A DNA stretch of 64,000 nucleotides, taken from Limnobacter alexandrii. Lineage in GTDB: Bacteria; Pseudomonadota; Gammaproteobacteria; Burkholderiales; Burkholderiaceae_B. Below are positions 1-9,279 of the stretch, in pieces; position 1 is the first letter of the stretch; each line of letters starts with the position of its first letter. Made by a program: the position numbers and the translations under genes. A model generated the notes under the pieces. That model was not told where the DNA came from. It saw only the letters and a list, made by a program, of their open reading frames with translations, and searched no databases. The stretch is taken from assembly GCF_005871185.1 (NCBI RefSeq), contig NZ_SWKN01000006.1, positions 1 to 64,000 on the forward strand. Reading direction: 5' to 3'.

Positions 1-78
1 TCGAAATTTCTGCTAACCTTGCCGCTCTTCACTACTGTCTCGTTACCACCTGAGACCCTGAAGAACCGCTTGTTTGCT

Positions 79-114
79 TCGTTTCGTGCTGCTTGTCGTG
101 CAGCAGAGAAACGA
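79..114. other. long imperfect hairpin
   Basis: Bases 79-85 pair with 108-114 (seven pairs). Bases 87-92 pair with 100-105 (six pairs). The two stems are separated by a small interior loop (86 against 106-107) and capped by a seven-base loop. No T-run follows on either side, so it is not a simple intrinsic terminator. It could be a structured leader or trailer RNA, or a dispersed intergenic element; the sequence does not decide. Confidence 0.5.
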
Positions 115-337
115 GATTATGCACATCAATCCAAAACCTGTCAAACACTTTTGCGAAGAAATTTGTATTTTTCTGCAACACAGCAAAAGTGTGTTCCAAC
201 CACCCCACAAGCCGACGAAAACAAGCCCCTGACGTACAAGGATTTTTTTCAGAGTTGCACAAAAAACAGGCTCCCGAAGGAACCCTGAAAATATTTCAAT
301 TTTTTGACGCGCCCGCTGTGTTTAAGGCATCTCTGAT

Positions 338-360
338 GGAATTAATTCCGAATTAATTCC
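338..360. repeat. tandem palindrome GGAATTAATTCC
   Basis: A perfect 12-base palindrome (338-349) is followed at once by an 11-base copy lacking only the first G (350-360). It lies 12 bases beyond the stop codon of the minus-strand enoyl-CoA hydratase gene. Two abutting palindromes could be a protein-binding site for whatever lies to the left; this is inference. Confidence 0.45.
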
Positions 361-372
361 AAAAATTCTGCT

Positions 373-1149
373 TTATTTGTTCTTGAAATCGGGTTTTCGC
401 TTCTCAACAAAGGCGGTCATGCCCTCTTTCTGGTCTTCCGTCGCAAACAAACTATGGAACATACGACGTTCAAACAACATTCCTTCCGACAAAGAGCTTT
501 CAAATGCGCGATTAATGCTCTCCTTGGCCATCATTACAGAGGGATTCGAATAAGCGGCGATCACTGTGGCGGCCTCAATGGCCTCATCCAGGCATTTGTC
601 CGCCGGCACGACACGTGAAACCAGGCCGGCACGCTCTGCTTCCGCAGCATCCATCAAGCGGCCGGTCAAACACAGGTCCATTGCCTTTGCTTTACTGATT
701 GCGCGCGGCAAGCGCTGCGTGCCGCCAGCGCCGGGAATAATGCCAAGCTTGATTTCAGGTTGCCCAAACTTGGCAGTGTCGGCACAAATGATGAAGTCGG
801 TCATCATGGCCAATTCACAACCACCCCCCAAAGCAAACCCACGCACCGCTGCAATCACAGGCTTGCGTACGTTGCGAATGGTTTCCCAGTTGCGGGTGAT
901 GTATTCGCTTTTGTACACGTCCATATAGGTAAACGAGGCCATGGCTCCAATGTCGGCGCCAGCAGCAAAGGCTTTCTCGCTTCCTGTAATTACCATGGCA
1001 CCAATGTTGTCGTCGGCATCAAAGGCCATCAAGGCATCGCCCAACTCACTCATCAGTTGATCATTCAGTGCATTCAATACCTGTGGGCGGTTCAAACGCA
1101 CCAGGCCCACTTTGCCGATGGTTTCTACGAGGATGGTTTCATATGTCAT
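373..1149 (-). CDS. enoyl-CoA hydratase (crotonase family)
   Basis: This is a cytoplasmic crotonase-fold enzyme of 258 residues, the usual length for a monofunctional enoyl-CoA hydratase. It should add water to trans-2-enoyl-CoA in fatty-acid or aromatic-acid beta-oxidation. The oxyanion-hole and catalytic segments are intact: [13 protein letters not shown] carries the first catalytic Glu, and [19 protein letters not shown] carries the second. The C-terminal trimerisation helix ends in RKPDFKNK, as in the family. It is transcribed alone and divergently from the SDR gene, with about 150 bases between them. The acyl substrate cannot be told from sequence; the short-chain FadB1/PaaF-like group fits best. 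Confidence 0.93.
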   Translation of the reverse strand: MTYETILVETIGKVGLVRLNRPQVLNALNDQLMSELGDALMAFDADDNIGAMVITGSEKAFAAGADIGAMASFTYMDVYKSEYITRNWETIRNVRKPVIAAVRGFALGGGCELAMMTDFIICADTAKFGQPEIKLGIIPGAGGTQRLPRAISKAKAMDLCLTGRLMDAAEAERAGLVSRVVPADKCLDEAIEAATVIAAYSNPSVMMAKESINRAFESSLSEGMLFERRMFHSLFATEDQKEGMTAFVEKRKPDFKNK

Positions 1150-1300
1150 GGTCAGTCTCCTGCTTATTAATAGGGATGTGGAAAGTCTAACCGCTCAAAT
1201 TCGAGGAATTGAAGACTGGAAAGAGTTTTGAAGGAAGACGTGACTTTATTTCTTGTCTAGGACAAAATAGGGGCACTTTGGACAAAACAGGCAGTAAAGA

Positions 1301-2047
1301 ATGACAAAGTGCGTATTTGTAATGGGCGCCAACAGTGCGATCGCCCAAGAGTTGATTCAGTTGTGCGTGAATTCAGACCAAGAGGTGATTGCGGCAGGCC
1401 GAGATATCGCCGTACTTGAGGCGTTGTACGGTCAGACCTCGGGTGTGCATATAGTAGAAGCGCAGGCATGTGATTCGGCCTCGGTTGACAGAGCCTTTGA
1501 AACAGCAGCCAGCATGGGCAAACAGGTCAACGGCTATGCGCATTGTGTGGGTTCCATTCTGGTGGCCCCGCTGACCAAAACCACCGATTCTCAGATTGAC
1601 AACGTGATGCAGGTCAACCTGCTCTCGGCCATGTATGGGCTGAGGGCCTTTTTGAGACAAGCCAAAGCCCAAGGCCAAGGTGGTTCAGCCGTTCTGGTTT
1701 CAACCTGCGCAACTGGAATTGGCGTACCCAATCACGAAGCAATTGCAGCCGCGAAGGCTGGGGTTGAGGGCTTGGCGAAATCAGCGGCAGCCACGCATGC
1801 GGCAGACAACATTCGGATCAATGTGGTGGCTCCTGGTCTCACAGACTCCCCGATTGCCTCGGCTTTTCTAAAAAGCGACATGATGCGGGCAGCCAGTGCA
1901 AAGCAATATCCACTGCAAGGTGTAAACACACCTGCTGAAGTGGCACAGGCCATGCATTGGTTGTTGAGCGACGGCGCCAGCCGGATGACCGGTGCTGTAT
2001 TGAACGTCGATGGGGGGTTCCGGAACATCCGCCCACTTGTGAAGTAA
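1301..2047 (+). CDS. SDR-family oxidoreductase, catalytic Tyr missing
   Basis: A 248-residue protein with the Rossmann fold of short-chain dehydrogenases. The N-terminal dinucleotide loop is the variant GANSAIAQ rather than TGxxxGxG. The C-terminal part, with GAVLNVDGGF, is typical of classical SDRs. The active-site stretch reads NHEAIAAAKAGVEGL, so the Tyr of the YxxxK motif is Ile while the Lys is kept. The reaction is therefore uncertain; it may use another residue or have a non-classical role. The downstream photolyase-like gene starts 28 bases after its stop, so the two are probably co-transcribed. Confidence 0.85.
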   Translation: MTKCVFVMGANSAIAQELIQLCVNSDQEVIAAGRDIAVLEALYGQTSGVHIVEAQACDSASVDRAFETAASMGKQVNGYAHCVGSILVAPLTKTTDSQIDNVMQVNLLSAMYGLRAFLRQAKAQGQGGSAVLVSTCATGIGVPNHEAIAAAKAGVEGLAKSAAATHAADNIRINVVAPGLTDSPIASAFLKSDMMRAASAKQYPLQGVNTPAEVAQAMHWLLSDGASRMTGAVLNVDGGFRNIRPLVK

Positions 2048-2075
2048 ACCCGATTCGATAAATAAAAGGCCAGCC

Positions 2076-3356
2076 ATGCAGTACCAGAAACCCCACAAAT
2101 TTGAACCCAGCCGCCGTGCCGCATTGAATGCGCTGGCGAATGTGGACCCGGCACTTTACAGTCGCACCCGAAATTTTCTGGATGGGGCGGTGACATGTTT
2201 GTCGCCGTGGATTACCCATGGCTATTTAAGTGTTCGGGAAGCCACCCAAATACTGATAGAAAAATATCGCCTGAGTTTTGAAGACAAATTGATCTTTGAG
2301 TTCGCTTGGCGGGAGTTTTTCAAACATGCACATGCCGAACTGGGCAACGGCATATTAAGTGATGTACGCAGACCAGTTTGGTCGGGCAGATACAACCAAC
2401 AATTGCCGGACGATATCCGGGAAGGCCGAACCGGGGTTGAAGCAATCGATGCTGGTGTGGCCCTGCTTTACGAGACGGGCTACTTGCACAACCATGTGCG
2501 AATGTGGATTGCCTCTTATGTCGTACACATGCGCAAAGTGCACTGGAAAGTGGGTGCTGACTGGATGTACGCCCACCTGTTGGACGGCGATTTGGCTTCC
2601 AACCACCTGAGCTGGCAATGGGTGGCAGGTACGTTCAGCCACAAGCCCTACGTGTTCAACTCGGACAATGTGAAGAAATACGCGTCGAAATGGGACTGCA
2701 GTGGCACAGCCATCGACACGGACTATGAAGACCTTGAATCAATCGCGCGAAGCAAGCGTGATGTGGGGCGCGAAAAAAGTGCGCCTGCGGTGGGCCTGGA
2801 AGAGCCTATTCGCCATGACTTTGATCTCGAACTGTTGAGCGACACACTGAAGCGCAAGACGGTGGATCTTCGACAACAGGCTGGGGTCGAGTCTGGCAGC
2901 TCCCTGATGAGCAATTTCAAGAAGATCAATCTGGTTCACCCCTGGGACTTGAAGGCCTGTTTTGATTTGACACAAAGCGGCGAGTTGCGCGTGGGGCTAA
3001 TTGAGTGCGCATTTCACAAAGCGCACCCCTGGAACACACAACGATGGGATTTCGTGCTGAATGCCATGGAAACCGGTTGCGACCAAGTCTGGATTGTGAA
3101 TACGGATGACATTGGACACTGCGCAAACATGCTGGCACGGTTTATTCAAACAGGTGCGGAGTTTGAGTTGAAAGAAACCTTGAATTCAGGCTATTTGACC
3201 ATGGGGCGATGTTTTCCGGTTCGATGGAGGCTGGAAGACAAGCTTCTGCCAAACCCACCCCGTTTTCAGCAAAGTTTTTCACGTTTTTACAGAGAGGCAA
3301 CCATGATGGCAGGCAGCCTGGAAGAAGCCGTGCATGGCGGTCTTTTGGTGGATTGA
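2076..3356 (+). CDS. photolyase/cryptochrome-type FAD-binding protein lacking the N-terminal antenna domain
   Basis: A 426-residue protein whose first ~220 residues are the helical FAD-binding domain of DNA photolyases and cryptochromes. Recognisable pieces are TRNFLDGAVTCLSPW, FEFAWREFF, TGYLHNHVRMWIASY and LDGDLASNHLSWQWVAGTF, which form the flavin pocket. The alpha/beta antenna domain that normally precedes it is absent. Instead ~200 residues follow, including an alternating beta/alpha stretch (LRVGLIECAFHKAHPWN, then CDQVWIVNTDD) that could be a C-terminal Rossmann-like domain. It sits between an SDR gene and a DUF3429 gene. Light-driven repair or photosensing is plausible but unproven. 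Confidence 0.8.
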   Translation: MQYQKPHKFEPSRRAALNALANVDPALYSRTRNFLDGAVTCLSPWITHGYLSVREATQILIEKYRLSFEDKLIFEFAWREFFKHAHAELGNGILSDVRRPVWSGRYNQQLPDDIREGRTGVEAIDAGVALLYETGYLHNHVRMWIASYVVHMRKVHWKVGADWMYAHLLDGDLASNHLSWQWVAGTFSHKPYVFNSDNVKKYASKWDCSGTAIDTDYEDLESIARSKRDVGREKSAPAVGLEEPIRHDFDLELLSDTLKRKTVDLRQQAGVESGSSLMSNFKKINLVHPWDLKACFDLTQSGELRVGLIECAFHKAHPWNTQRWDFVLNAMETGCDQVWIVNTDDIGHCANMLARFIQTGAEFELKETLNSGYLTMGRCFPVRWRLEDKLLPNPPRFQQSFSRFYREATMMAGSLEEAVHGGLLVD

Positions 3357-3358
3357 CG

Positions 3359-3841
3359 ATGGCACAAGCATTGAAAACCCACTGGATGAATGTTCTTGGC
3401 TACGCAGGTTTGATTCCTTTTATAGGCCTGGCCGTGCTGACAGGAATTTACAGTGACACTGAAACTGCCGCGAAACTGGCCAACTACAACCTGGTGTACG
3501 CACTGTGCATTGTTTCCTTTTTGGGTGCGGTGCATTGGGGATTGGCCATTTCACTGAGTAGCCAGGATCAGCCTGCCTACCTCGCAGGGCTGGATCAGGC
3601 AGAATTTGAAACACGAAGTTTTATCTGGGGCGTGACGCCCTCGCTTTTGGCCTGGTTGGCCGGTGCATTTTCGCCGCCTGAATTCACCTTGTGGATTCTC
3701 GCGCTGATTCTGGCTTTGGTGTGGTTGGTGGACCAACGTTTTTTAAAGCCCATGAAAGCGTTTGATGCCTACCTGCGCTTGAGAAACCACCTCACATTGG
3801 GCGCAATTCTTGGATTGTTGACAACCGCCTGCTTTGTCTAA
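3359..3841 (+). CDS. DUF3429 family membrane protein
   Basis: A 160-residue integral membrane protein. I chose the ATG two bases after the stop of the photolyase-like gene, because an upstream in-frame start would lie inside that gene and add residues with no membrane character. Hydrophobic segments include VLGYAGLIPFIGLAVLTGIY, the stretch around YALCIVSFLGAVHWGLAI, the one around SLLAWLAGAF, and a final one ending TLGAILGLLTTACF. The FLGAVHWG motif is typical of DUF3429. The molecular function is unknown. Close coupling to a photolyase-type gene suggests a shared stress response; this is inference. Confidence 0.8.
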   Translation: MAQALKTHWMNVLGYAGLIPFIGLAVLTGIYSDTETAAKLANYNLVYALCIVSFLGAVHWGLAISLSSQDQPAYLAGLDQAEFETRSFIWGVTPSLLAWLAGAFSPPEFTLWILALILALVWLVDQRFLKPMKAFDAYLRLRNHLTLGAILGLLTTACFV

Positions 3842-3889
3842 TGGTGTAGTCTTGTTTCAAGACTGATCAACAGCAAGGAAGGGACAAGT

Positions 3890-4873
3890 ATGTTTAAGGC
3901 GGTATTTCTTCAGAAAAACGAACAGGGCGAATTCAAAGCCAGTGTTGAACAACTGGATGAAAGCCAGCTGCCCGAATCTGGCGATGTGCTGGTTCAAATA
4001 TCCCACTCCACACTGAATTACAAAGACGGCCTGGCCATTTGTAACAAGTCGCCTGTGGTGCGCCAGTGGCCGATGGTGGCGGGCATCGACGGTGCTGGCA
4101 CTGTGCTGGAAAGCGCCCATCCGGGATTCAAACCTGGCGATGACGTGATTTTGAACGGCTTCGGCGTGGGCGAAACTCATTGGGGCTGCCTGGCCGAAAA
4201 AGCGAAATTAAAAGGCGACTGGCTGATCAAACGGCCAGAAGGTTTGAGTGCAGCCCAAACGATGGCCATTGGCACCGCTGGCTACACAGCCATGTTGTGC
4301 GTTCTGGGTCTGGAAAAAGGCGGCGTGAAACCCGAGCACGGTGAGATTTTGGTGACAGGCGCAACCGGCGGCGTCGGCAGCATTGCCATTGCGCTGTTGA
4401 GCAAGCTGGGCTACACCGTGGTGGCCACCAGTGGGAAACCTGATCAAGCCGACTTTCTGAAAGGCTTGGGTGCCAGCGAGGTGATGGATCGCAAACTGTT
4501 GAGCGAACCCGGGAAACCTTTGCAACGCGAGCGTTGGGCCGGTGTGGTGGACTGTGTAGGATCGCACACCCTTGCCAACGCTTGTGCACAAACCAAATAC
4601 GGTGGCACAGTGACTGCATGTGGCTTGGCCCAGGGCATGGACCTACCCTCGTCAGTGGCTCCATTTATTCTGAGGGGTGTCACCTTAAGGGGTATTGATT
4701 CTGTGATGGCACCACTGCCGGTTCGAGAGGAGGCGTGGCGCAGGTTGGCTTCTGACCTTGATTTGAAAAAGCTGGACCGCCTGTCGCACACCATTTCGCT
4801 GGAAGGTGCCATTGAGGCAGCCGCTCAAATTATGGCAGGAACACACACTGGCCGAGTACTGATTAAAATTTAA
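3890..4873 (+). CDS. acuI: acrylyl-CoA reductase-like MDR oxidoreductase (AcuI/YhdH family)
   Basis: A 327-residue zinc-independent medium-chain dehydrogenase/reductase of the YhdH/AcuI group, which reduces acrylyl-CoA and related enoyl compounds with NADPH. The N-terminal GroES-like domain holds SHSTLNYKDGLAICN and VAGIDGAGTV. The cofactor domain has the loop VTGATGGVGSIAIALL near residues 150-165. The C-terminus ends HTGRVLIKI, as in family members. The structural zinc-site cysteines of alcohol dehydrogenases are absent. The peptidase gene follows 10 bases after its stop. The symbol rests on family resemblance and the physiological substrate is not shown. Confidence 0.85.
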   Translation: MFKAVFLQKNEQGEFKASVEQLDESQLPESGDVLVQISHSTLNYKDGLAICNKSPVVRQWPMVAGIDGAGTVLESAHPGFKPGDDVILNGFGVGETHWGCLAEKAKLKGDWLIKRPEGLSAAQTMAIGTAGYTAMLCVLGLEKGGVKPEHGEILVTGATGGVGSIAIALLSKLGYTVVATSGKPDQADFLKGLGASEVMDRKLLSEPGKPLQRERWAGVVDCVGSHTLANACAQTKYGGTVTACGLAQGMDLPSSVAPFILRGVTLRGIDSVMAPLPVREEAWRRLASDLDLKKLDRLSHTISLEGAIEAAAQIMAGTHTGRVLIKI

Positions 4874-4883
4874 TCCACAGACA

Positions 4884-6728
4884 ATGACCATGTTGCATTA
4901 CCAGGTCGCGGTGGCAGACCCGAAAGGCCACTACTTCGATGTTCAGTTGCAATTTGAAATTGCCAGGGAACAACTACAGGGCAAGGATGAGGAGCGCTGG
5001 ATTGACCTCAGCTTGCCGGCCTGGATTCCTGGTAGCTACTTGATTCGCGAGTTTGCAAAGAACGTCCTGTTTGTGCGAGCGCGTGTTGGCCATGTTGAAA
5101 CCACATGCGCCCGGGAAAGAAAAGACACCTGGCGTGTGCATGTGGATGGCGCGCAGATTGGTTCAGTTTCCCAATCGCTTTTAATACAGTGCGAATGGCG
5201 AGTGTACGCTTGGGACCTGTCAGTGCGCGGTGCCCACTTGGATGACACCCACGGTTTTTTCAATGGCACCAGCCTGTTTCTTTGCCCGAAAGGGTTTGAG
5301 CACGCACCAGTTGAGTTAAGCATCACCAGACCCGGAGAGAATTTGCCGGACTGGCTGATTGCCTGCGGCTTACCCACCCAAGCGGGAACTTTGAAAGACC
5401 CCCACGGTTGCCCGGTGTTGCGGGCGGGGAGTATGGTGAAGTTTCAGGCCGCTGACTTTGACAGCTTGATTGACCACCCAGTAGAAATGGGTGCCTTGCA
5501 AGTTGAAAGCTTTACTGCACTTGGTGTTGAACACGTGTTCGCCGTTTACGGCGCGGATGCGGACCTGGACCTGCTGCGCATATGCAATGACCTGAAACCC
5601 GTGTGTGAAGCGCAAATTGCGCTGTTTGAACCAGAGACCAGGCAAGCGCCCTTCGAGCGCTATGTATTTATGCTGCATGCGACCGACAACGGATATGGCG
5701 GACTGGAACACAGAAACAGCACCGCCTTGCTTTTCAACGCCGGTGAACTGCCACAACGCGGCGTTGAAAAAGCACCCAAAGGTTACGAGGGCTTTCTGGG
5801 GCTTTGCAGCCATGAATACTTTCATTCATGGAATGTGAAGCGAATGAAGCCCGCTGCATTTGTTCCCTATGATTTAACACAAGAGAACTACACCCGACTG
5901 CTTTGGATTTTTGAAGGATTCACCTCCTATTACGACGATGTGATGCTGGCACGTGCGGGCAAGCTGAATGAAGAGGCTTACCTGAAAAGCATGGGTAGGA
6001 ACATTGCACAAGTCATGAAGGGGCCGGGGCGTTTAAACCAAAGCGTTGCTGACAGTTCTTTCGACGCATGGACCAAGTACTACCGACAAGATGAAAACGC
6101 ACCCAATGCCATTGTGAGTTATTACACCAAAGGCTCGTTGGTGGCCCTGTGTATTGATGCAGCCATTCGGCAACAAACCGGAGGACAAAAAAGCCTCGAC
6201 GATGTGATGCGACTGATGTGGCAACGAAAGGGTTTGACTGGCGAGGGCCTGCGCGAAGATGAATTCCCGCGTTTGGTGCTTGAAGCCACAGGCATTGAAT
6301 TGAGCCGGGAAATTGCACAGTGGACAGACAGCACCGACGAGCTGCCATTGGGCGATGCGCTAAAAGCCTATGGATTGACATTAAGCCAAAGCCAAAATGA
6401 GGAACAGATTTACCTGGGCCTGCATGGTCAATTCAAACCAGAAGGCATGTTGGTGAAACAGGTGATCAATGGCAGCCCTGCCCATGCCAGCGGAATTTCA
6501 GCAGGCGATCTGCTGGTGGCCATGGGTGGAAAAAGACTGACTGAGACGCACTACAAACGGCTGTTGGCCTCAAGCCAGCCAAGCACTGAGGTGCATGCAA
6601 TTGGATTTCGCGCTGAGCGATTGATGGAGTTTGATTTGCTGGCAGGAAAACCTGCGTCGAATGAATGGACGATCAAGAAACTAGAACAGATTGAAGGCAA
6701 GACAGTTCCTGCCCCTTGGCTTCAGTAG
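4884..6728 (+). CDS. M61 family metallopeptidase with PDZ domain
   Basis: A 614-residue zinc aminopeptidase of family M61 (glycyl aminopeptidase type). The zinc site is in [15 protein letters not shown]: His310 and His314 with Glu311 as base. The third ligand is probably Glu344 in IFEGFTSYY. The N-terminal ~200 residues form the beta-rich domain of this family. A PDZ domain follows around residues 500-570, with [20 protein letters not shown]. No signal peptide is evident, so it is probably cytoplasmic. It overlaps the convergent trpC gene by seven bases at its 3' end and follows acuI closely. Confidence 0.9.
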   Translation: MTMLHYQVAVADPKGHYFDVQLQFEIAREQLQGKDEERWIDLSLPAWIPGSYLIREFAKNVLFVRARVGHVETTCARERKDTWRVHVDGAQIGSVSQSLLIQCEWRVYAWDLSVRGAHLDDTHGFFNGTSLFLCPKGFEHAPVELSITRPGENLPDWLIACGLPTQAGTLKDPHGCPVLRAGSMVKFQAADFDSLIDHPVEMGALQVESFTALGVEHVFAVYGADADLDLLRICNDLKPVCEAQIALFEPETRQAPFERYVFMLHATDNGYGGLEHRNSTALLFNAGELPQRGVEKAPKGYEGFLGLCSHEYFHSWNVKRMKPAAFVPYDLTQENYTRLLWIFEGFTSYYDDVMLARAGKLNEEAYLKSMGRNIAQVMKGPGRLNQSVADSSFDAWTKYYRQDENAPNAIVSYYTKGSLVALCIDAAIRQQTGGQKSLDDVMRLMWQRKGLTGEGLREDEFPRLVLEATGIELSREIAQWTDSTDELPLGDALKAYGLTLSQSQNEEQIYLGLHGQFKPEGMLVKQVINGSPAHASGISAGDLLVAMGGKRLTETHYKRLLASSQPSTEVHAIGFRAERLMEFDLLAGKPASNEWTIKKLEQIEGKTVPAPWLQ

Positions 6729-7510
6729 AAAAGATCAGCCAATGCCTGACCGGGCGAGGGTGCCCGCATGAATGCCTCGCCCACCAAAAATGCGTGAATG
6801 TCGTTGGTGCGCATCAATGCGACGTCATCTCGCGTTGAGATACCGCTCTCTGTGATCAACAAATGTTCCGGGCCCACTCGACCTTTCAAGTCGAGTGTGG
6901 TTTGTAGTGACGTTTCGAAAGTTCGCAAATTGCGGTTATTGACGCCAATCAGGGGCGTTTTCAATTGCAAGGCAATGTCCATTTCTTGTGCGTCGTGCAC
7001 TTCCACAAGCACATCCATACCCAGCTCATTCGCGCATTGCTCAAGCTCCAGAAGTTGAGGTAACTGCAAGGCAGAAACAATCAACAAAATGGCATCGGCA
7101 CCCAAACCACGGGCTTGAACAACCTGATAGGTGTCGATGATGAAGTCTTTGCGAATGCAGGGTAAACCGCTGGCTTCGCGGGCCATGTCGAGGTATTGAG
7201 GTGCGCCTTTGAAGTATTGAATGTCAGTGAGAACTGACAAGCAAGTTGCACCATGCTCGGCATAGCTTTTGGCGATTTCGACTGGATCGAAGGGTTCTCG
7301 CAAAATGCCTTTGCTGGGGCTGGCACGTTTCACTTCAGCAATGACAGCGGGCAGGCCTTTGGCCACCGCTGTTTTCATGGCATTGGCGAAACCCCGCGTT
7401 GGGGCCAGACGAGCAGCTTTGGCCAACCACTGTACTTCAGACAAGACCTGCTTGCCCTGCGCAATTTCTTCGCGTTTGGTGGCCAGAATTTTGTCAAGAA
7501 TGTCGCTCAT
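6722..7510 (-). CDS. trpC: indole-3-glycerol phosphate synthase
   Basis: A 262-residue TIM-barrel enzyme of tryptophan biosynthesis that converts CdRP to indole-3-glycerol phosphate. The family signature is clear: [13 protein letters not shown] near residues 57-70 holds the catalytic Lys and the Glu-Lys pair. The segments [24 protein letters not shown] and LITESGIS follow in order. It is monofunctional, with no fused TrpF domain. It is the last gene of the minus-strand trp operon, starting nine bases after trpD, and its end overlaps the convergent peptidase gene. Confidence 0.97.
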   Translation of the reverse strand: MSDILDKILATKREEIAQGKQVLSEVQWLAKAARLAPTRGFANAMKTAVAKGLPAVIAEVKRASPSKGILREPFDPVEIAKSYAEHGATCLSVLTDIQYFKGAPQYLDMAREASGLPCIRKDFIIDTYQVVQARGLGADAILLIVSALQLPQLLELEQCANELGMDVLVEVHDAQEMDIALQLKTPLIGVNNRNLRTFETSLQTTLDLKGRVGPEHLLITESGISTRDDVALMRTNDIHAFLVGEAFMRAPSPGQALADLFY

Positions 7511-7519
7511 GTTGCTGCC

Positions 7520-8557
7520 TTATTGCTCAATCGACTTGGTGAAGTCGACGAATTCATTGAGTTTGCGGATTGCCGCGCCACTGGACACCGTTGCGCGTGC
7601 AACATCAATACCCTCTTTCAGGCTGCCAGCTATTCCTGCTGTGTACAGCCCCGCTGCACTGTTGAGCAATACGATGTCGCTGATTGCACCGCCCTGGCCA
7701 TTCAATGCATGGAAAATTTTGTCCCGGGACTCTTGAACCGAACCCGCGTGCAGGCTGCTGTGCGAGGCGCGGGCAAGACCGAAGTCTTCAGGCTTGATGC
7801 TGTAGTGCCTGATTTCACCATCGCGTAGCTCAGCAATTTTTGAGTCGCACTCAATACAAAGCTCGTCCATGCCATTTTCGCCGTGCACGATGAGCGCTTG
7901 AACAGACCCCAGGCGCCGGAGCACCTCAGCCTGCAATTCCAGCAAATTGGCGCTGTACACACCCATGACCTGCCGCTTGGCGTTGGCAGGGTTGGTCAGT
8001 GGACCGAGTATATTGAATACGGTGCGCACACCCAGTTCTTTGCGGACCGGGCCGGCAAACCGCATGGCGCTGTGATGATTTGGCGCAAACATGAATCCGA
8101 TACCCACCTTGGCAATTGATTCTGCAACTTGTGCTGGCTTCAGATTGATATTGGCCCCGAGCAATTCAAGTACATCAGCGCTGCCTGAATTGGAGGACAC
8201 ACTGCGACCGCCATGCTTGCCCACTTTCGCACCCGCAGCTGCCAGCACAAACATGCAGGCAGTCGAGATGTTGAATGTTTGCGCACCGTCGCCACCCGTG
8301 CCGCACAAATCGACCGCCTCGGTACCGGCGGGCAGTTCAACCGGCGTAACCAGGTCGCGCATGACTTGCGCGGCTGCAGCCACTTCTTCTGCGGTTTCGC
8401 CTTTGACACGCAAACCCACCAACAAACCTGCAATTTGAGCTGTGGTAAGGCCGCCGCTCAACAATTGCTGGAATGCATTGCGGGTGAGCTCATGCGACAA
8501 GTCTTGCCCGGCAAGCAGTTGATTCAAAGTGGCGGGGTAATTAAATGGCTGCGACAT
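7520..8557 (-). CDS. trpD: anthranilate phosphoribosyltransferase
   Basis: A 345-residue enzyme that transfers phosphoribose from PRPP to anthranilate. The PRPP/metal loop DLCGTGGDGAQTFNIST is intact at about residues 83-100. The segments KHGGRSVSSNSGSADVLELL and MFAPNHHSAMRFAGPVR are typical of TrpD, and NILGPLTNPA is the late conserved motif. It lies between trpG (49 bases upstream) and trpC (nine bases downstream), so it should be expressed as part of the trp operon. Length and motifs match the family with nothing unusual. Confidence 0.97.
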   Translation of the reverse strand: MSQPFNYPATLNQLLAGQDLSHELTRNAFQQLLSGGLTTAQIAGLLVGLRVKGETAEEVAAAAQVMRDLVTPVELPAGTEAVDLCGTGGDGAQTFNISTACMFVLAAAGAKVGKHGGRSVSSNSGSADVLELLGANINLKPAQVAESIAKVGIGFMFAPNHHSAMRFAGPVRKELGVRTVFNILGPLTNPANAKRQVMGVYSANLLELQAEVLRRLGSVQALIVHGENGMDELCIECDSKIAELRDGEIRHYSIKPEDFGLARASHSSLHAGSVQESRDKIFHALNGQGGAISDIVLLNSAAGLYTAGIAGSLKEGIDVARATVSSGAAIRKLNEFVDFTKSIEQ

Positions 8558-8605
8558 GACGTTGGCTGGTTAGGGTAAAGGTTGGGTACGTGTAGTGCCG
8601 ACAAA

Positions 8606-9190
8606 TCAGGCCGCGACGGGCGACTTGACTCGCTTCAGGAAATTTTTCAACAGATCGTGGCCGCGATCACTCAAAATGGACTCCGGGTGAAACTGAACAC
8701 CCTCAACATCGAGTGTTTTGTGGCGCACGCCCATGATTTCGCCATCGGCGGTTTCAGCGGTGACTTCCAGGCAATCGGGCAGGTTTTCACGCTCGATGGC
8801 CAGGGAATGATAGCGAATGCAGGTTAGAGGATTGGGCAAACCTTCGAACACGCCTACATTTTGATGATGCACTGGGGATGTTTTGCCGTGCATGATGGTT
8901 TTTGCCCGAACTACCTTGCCACCAAAGGCCTCCCCAATGGCCTGATGCCCCAGGCACACGCCCAATACGGGCACAACCCCAGCCATGCGCTGGATGATTT
9001 CAATGGACACACCGGCTTGCGCGGGTGAACAGGGGCCGGGAGACACGCACACTGCGCTGGGCTTGAGCGCCATGGCTTGATCGACTGTGATGGCGTCGTT
9101 GCGGACCACATGCACCTGCTGACCCAACTCGCCAAAATACTGGACGAGATTGAAGGTGAAACTGTCGTAATTGTCGATCATCAACAGCAT
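8606..9190 (-). CDS. trpG: anthranilate synthase glutamine amidotransferase subunit
   Basis: A 194-residue class I glutamine amidotransferase that supplies ammonia to TrpE. I chose the start at [15 protein letters not shown], because the 31 further in-frame upstream residues are basic, unconserved and absent from the family. The nucleophile is the Cys in [15 protein letters not shown], and the His-Glu pair is in VQFHPESIL. In some bacteria this subunit also serves PabB. It stands 90 bases downstream of the receiver-like gene rather than directly after trpE. Confidence 0.95.
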   Translation of the reverse strand: MLLMIDNYDSFTFNLVQYFGELGQQVHVVRNDAITVDQAMALKPSAVCVSPGPCSPAQAGVSIEIIQRMAGVVPVLGVCLGHQAIGEAFGGKVVRAKTIMHGKTSPVHHQNVGVFEGLPNPLTCIRYHSLAIERENLPDCLEVTAETADGEIMGVRHKTLDVEGVQFHPESILSDRGHDLLKNFLKRVKSPVAA

Positions 9191-9279
9191 GGTGAACCTG
9201 CGCCTGAAGAAGAATGTGGGGTAGATGTGCTTGATTTTCCAAAATTTTAGCACATGCACCCGACACCACCTGCCCTCAC

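Larger units (their letters stand above)
1..372. other. gene-free stretch at window edge
   Basis: I see no convincing gene here. Short overlapping frames on both strands have no recognisable domain and no good ribosome-binding site. The stretch holds a strong dyad at 79-114 and a doubled palindrome at 338-360, listed separately. The neighbour to the left is outside the window. Confidence 0.6.

Noticed and set aside
19-356. Small frames on both strands at the left edge
   Set aside because: They overlap one another, have no ribosome-binding site or family resemblance, and run through the hairpin.
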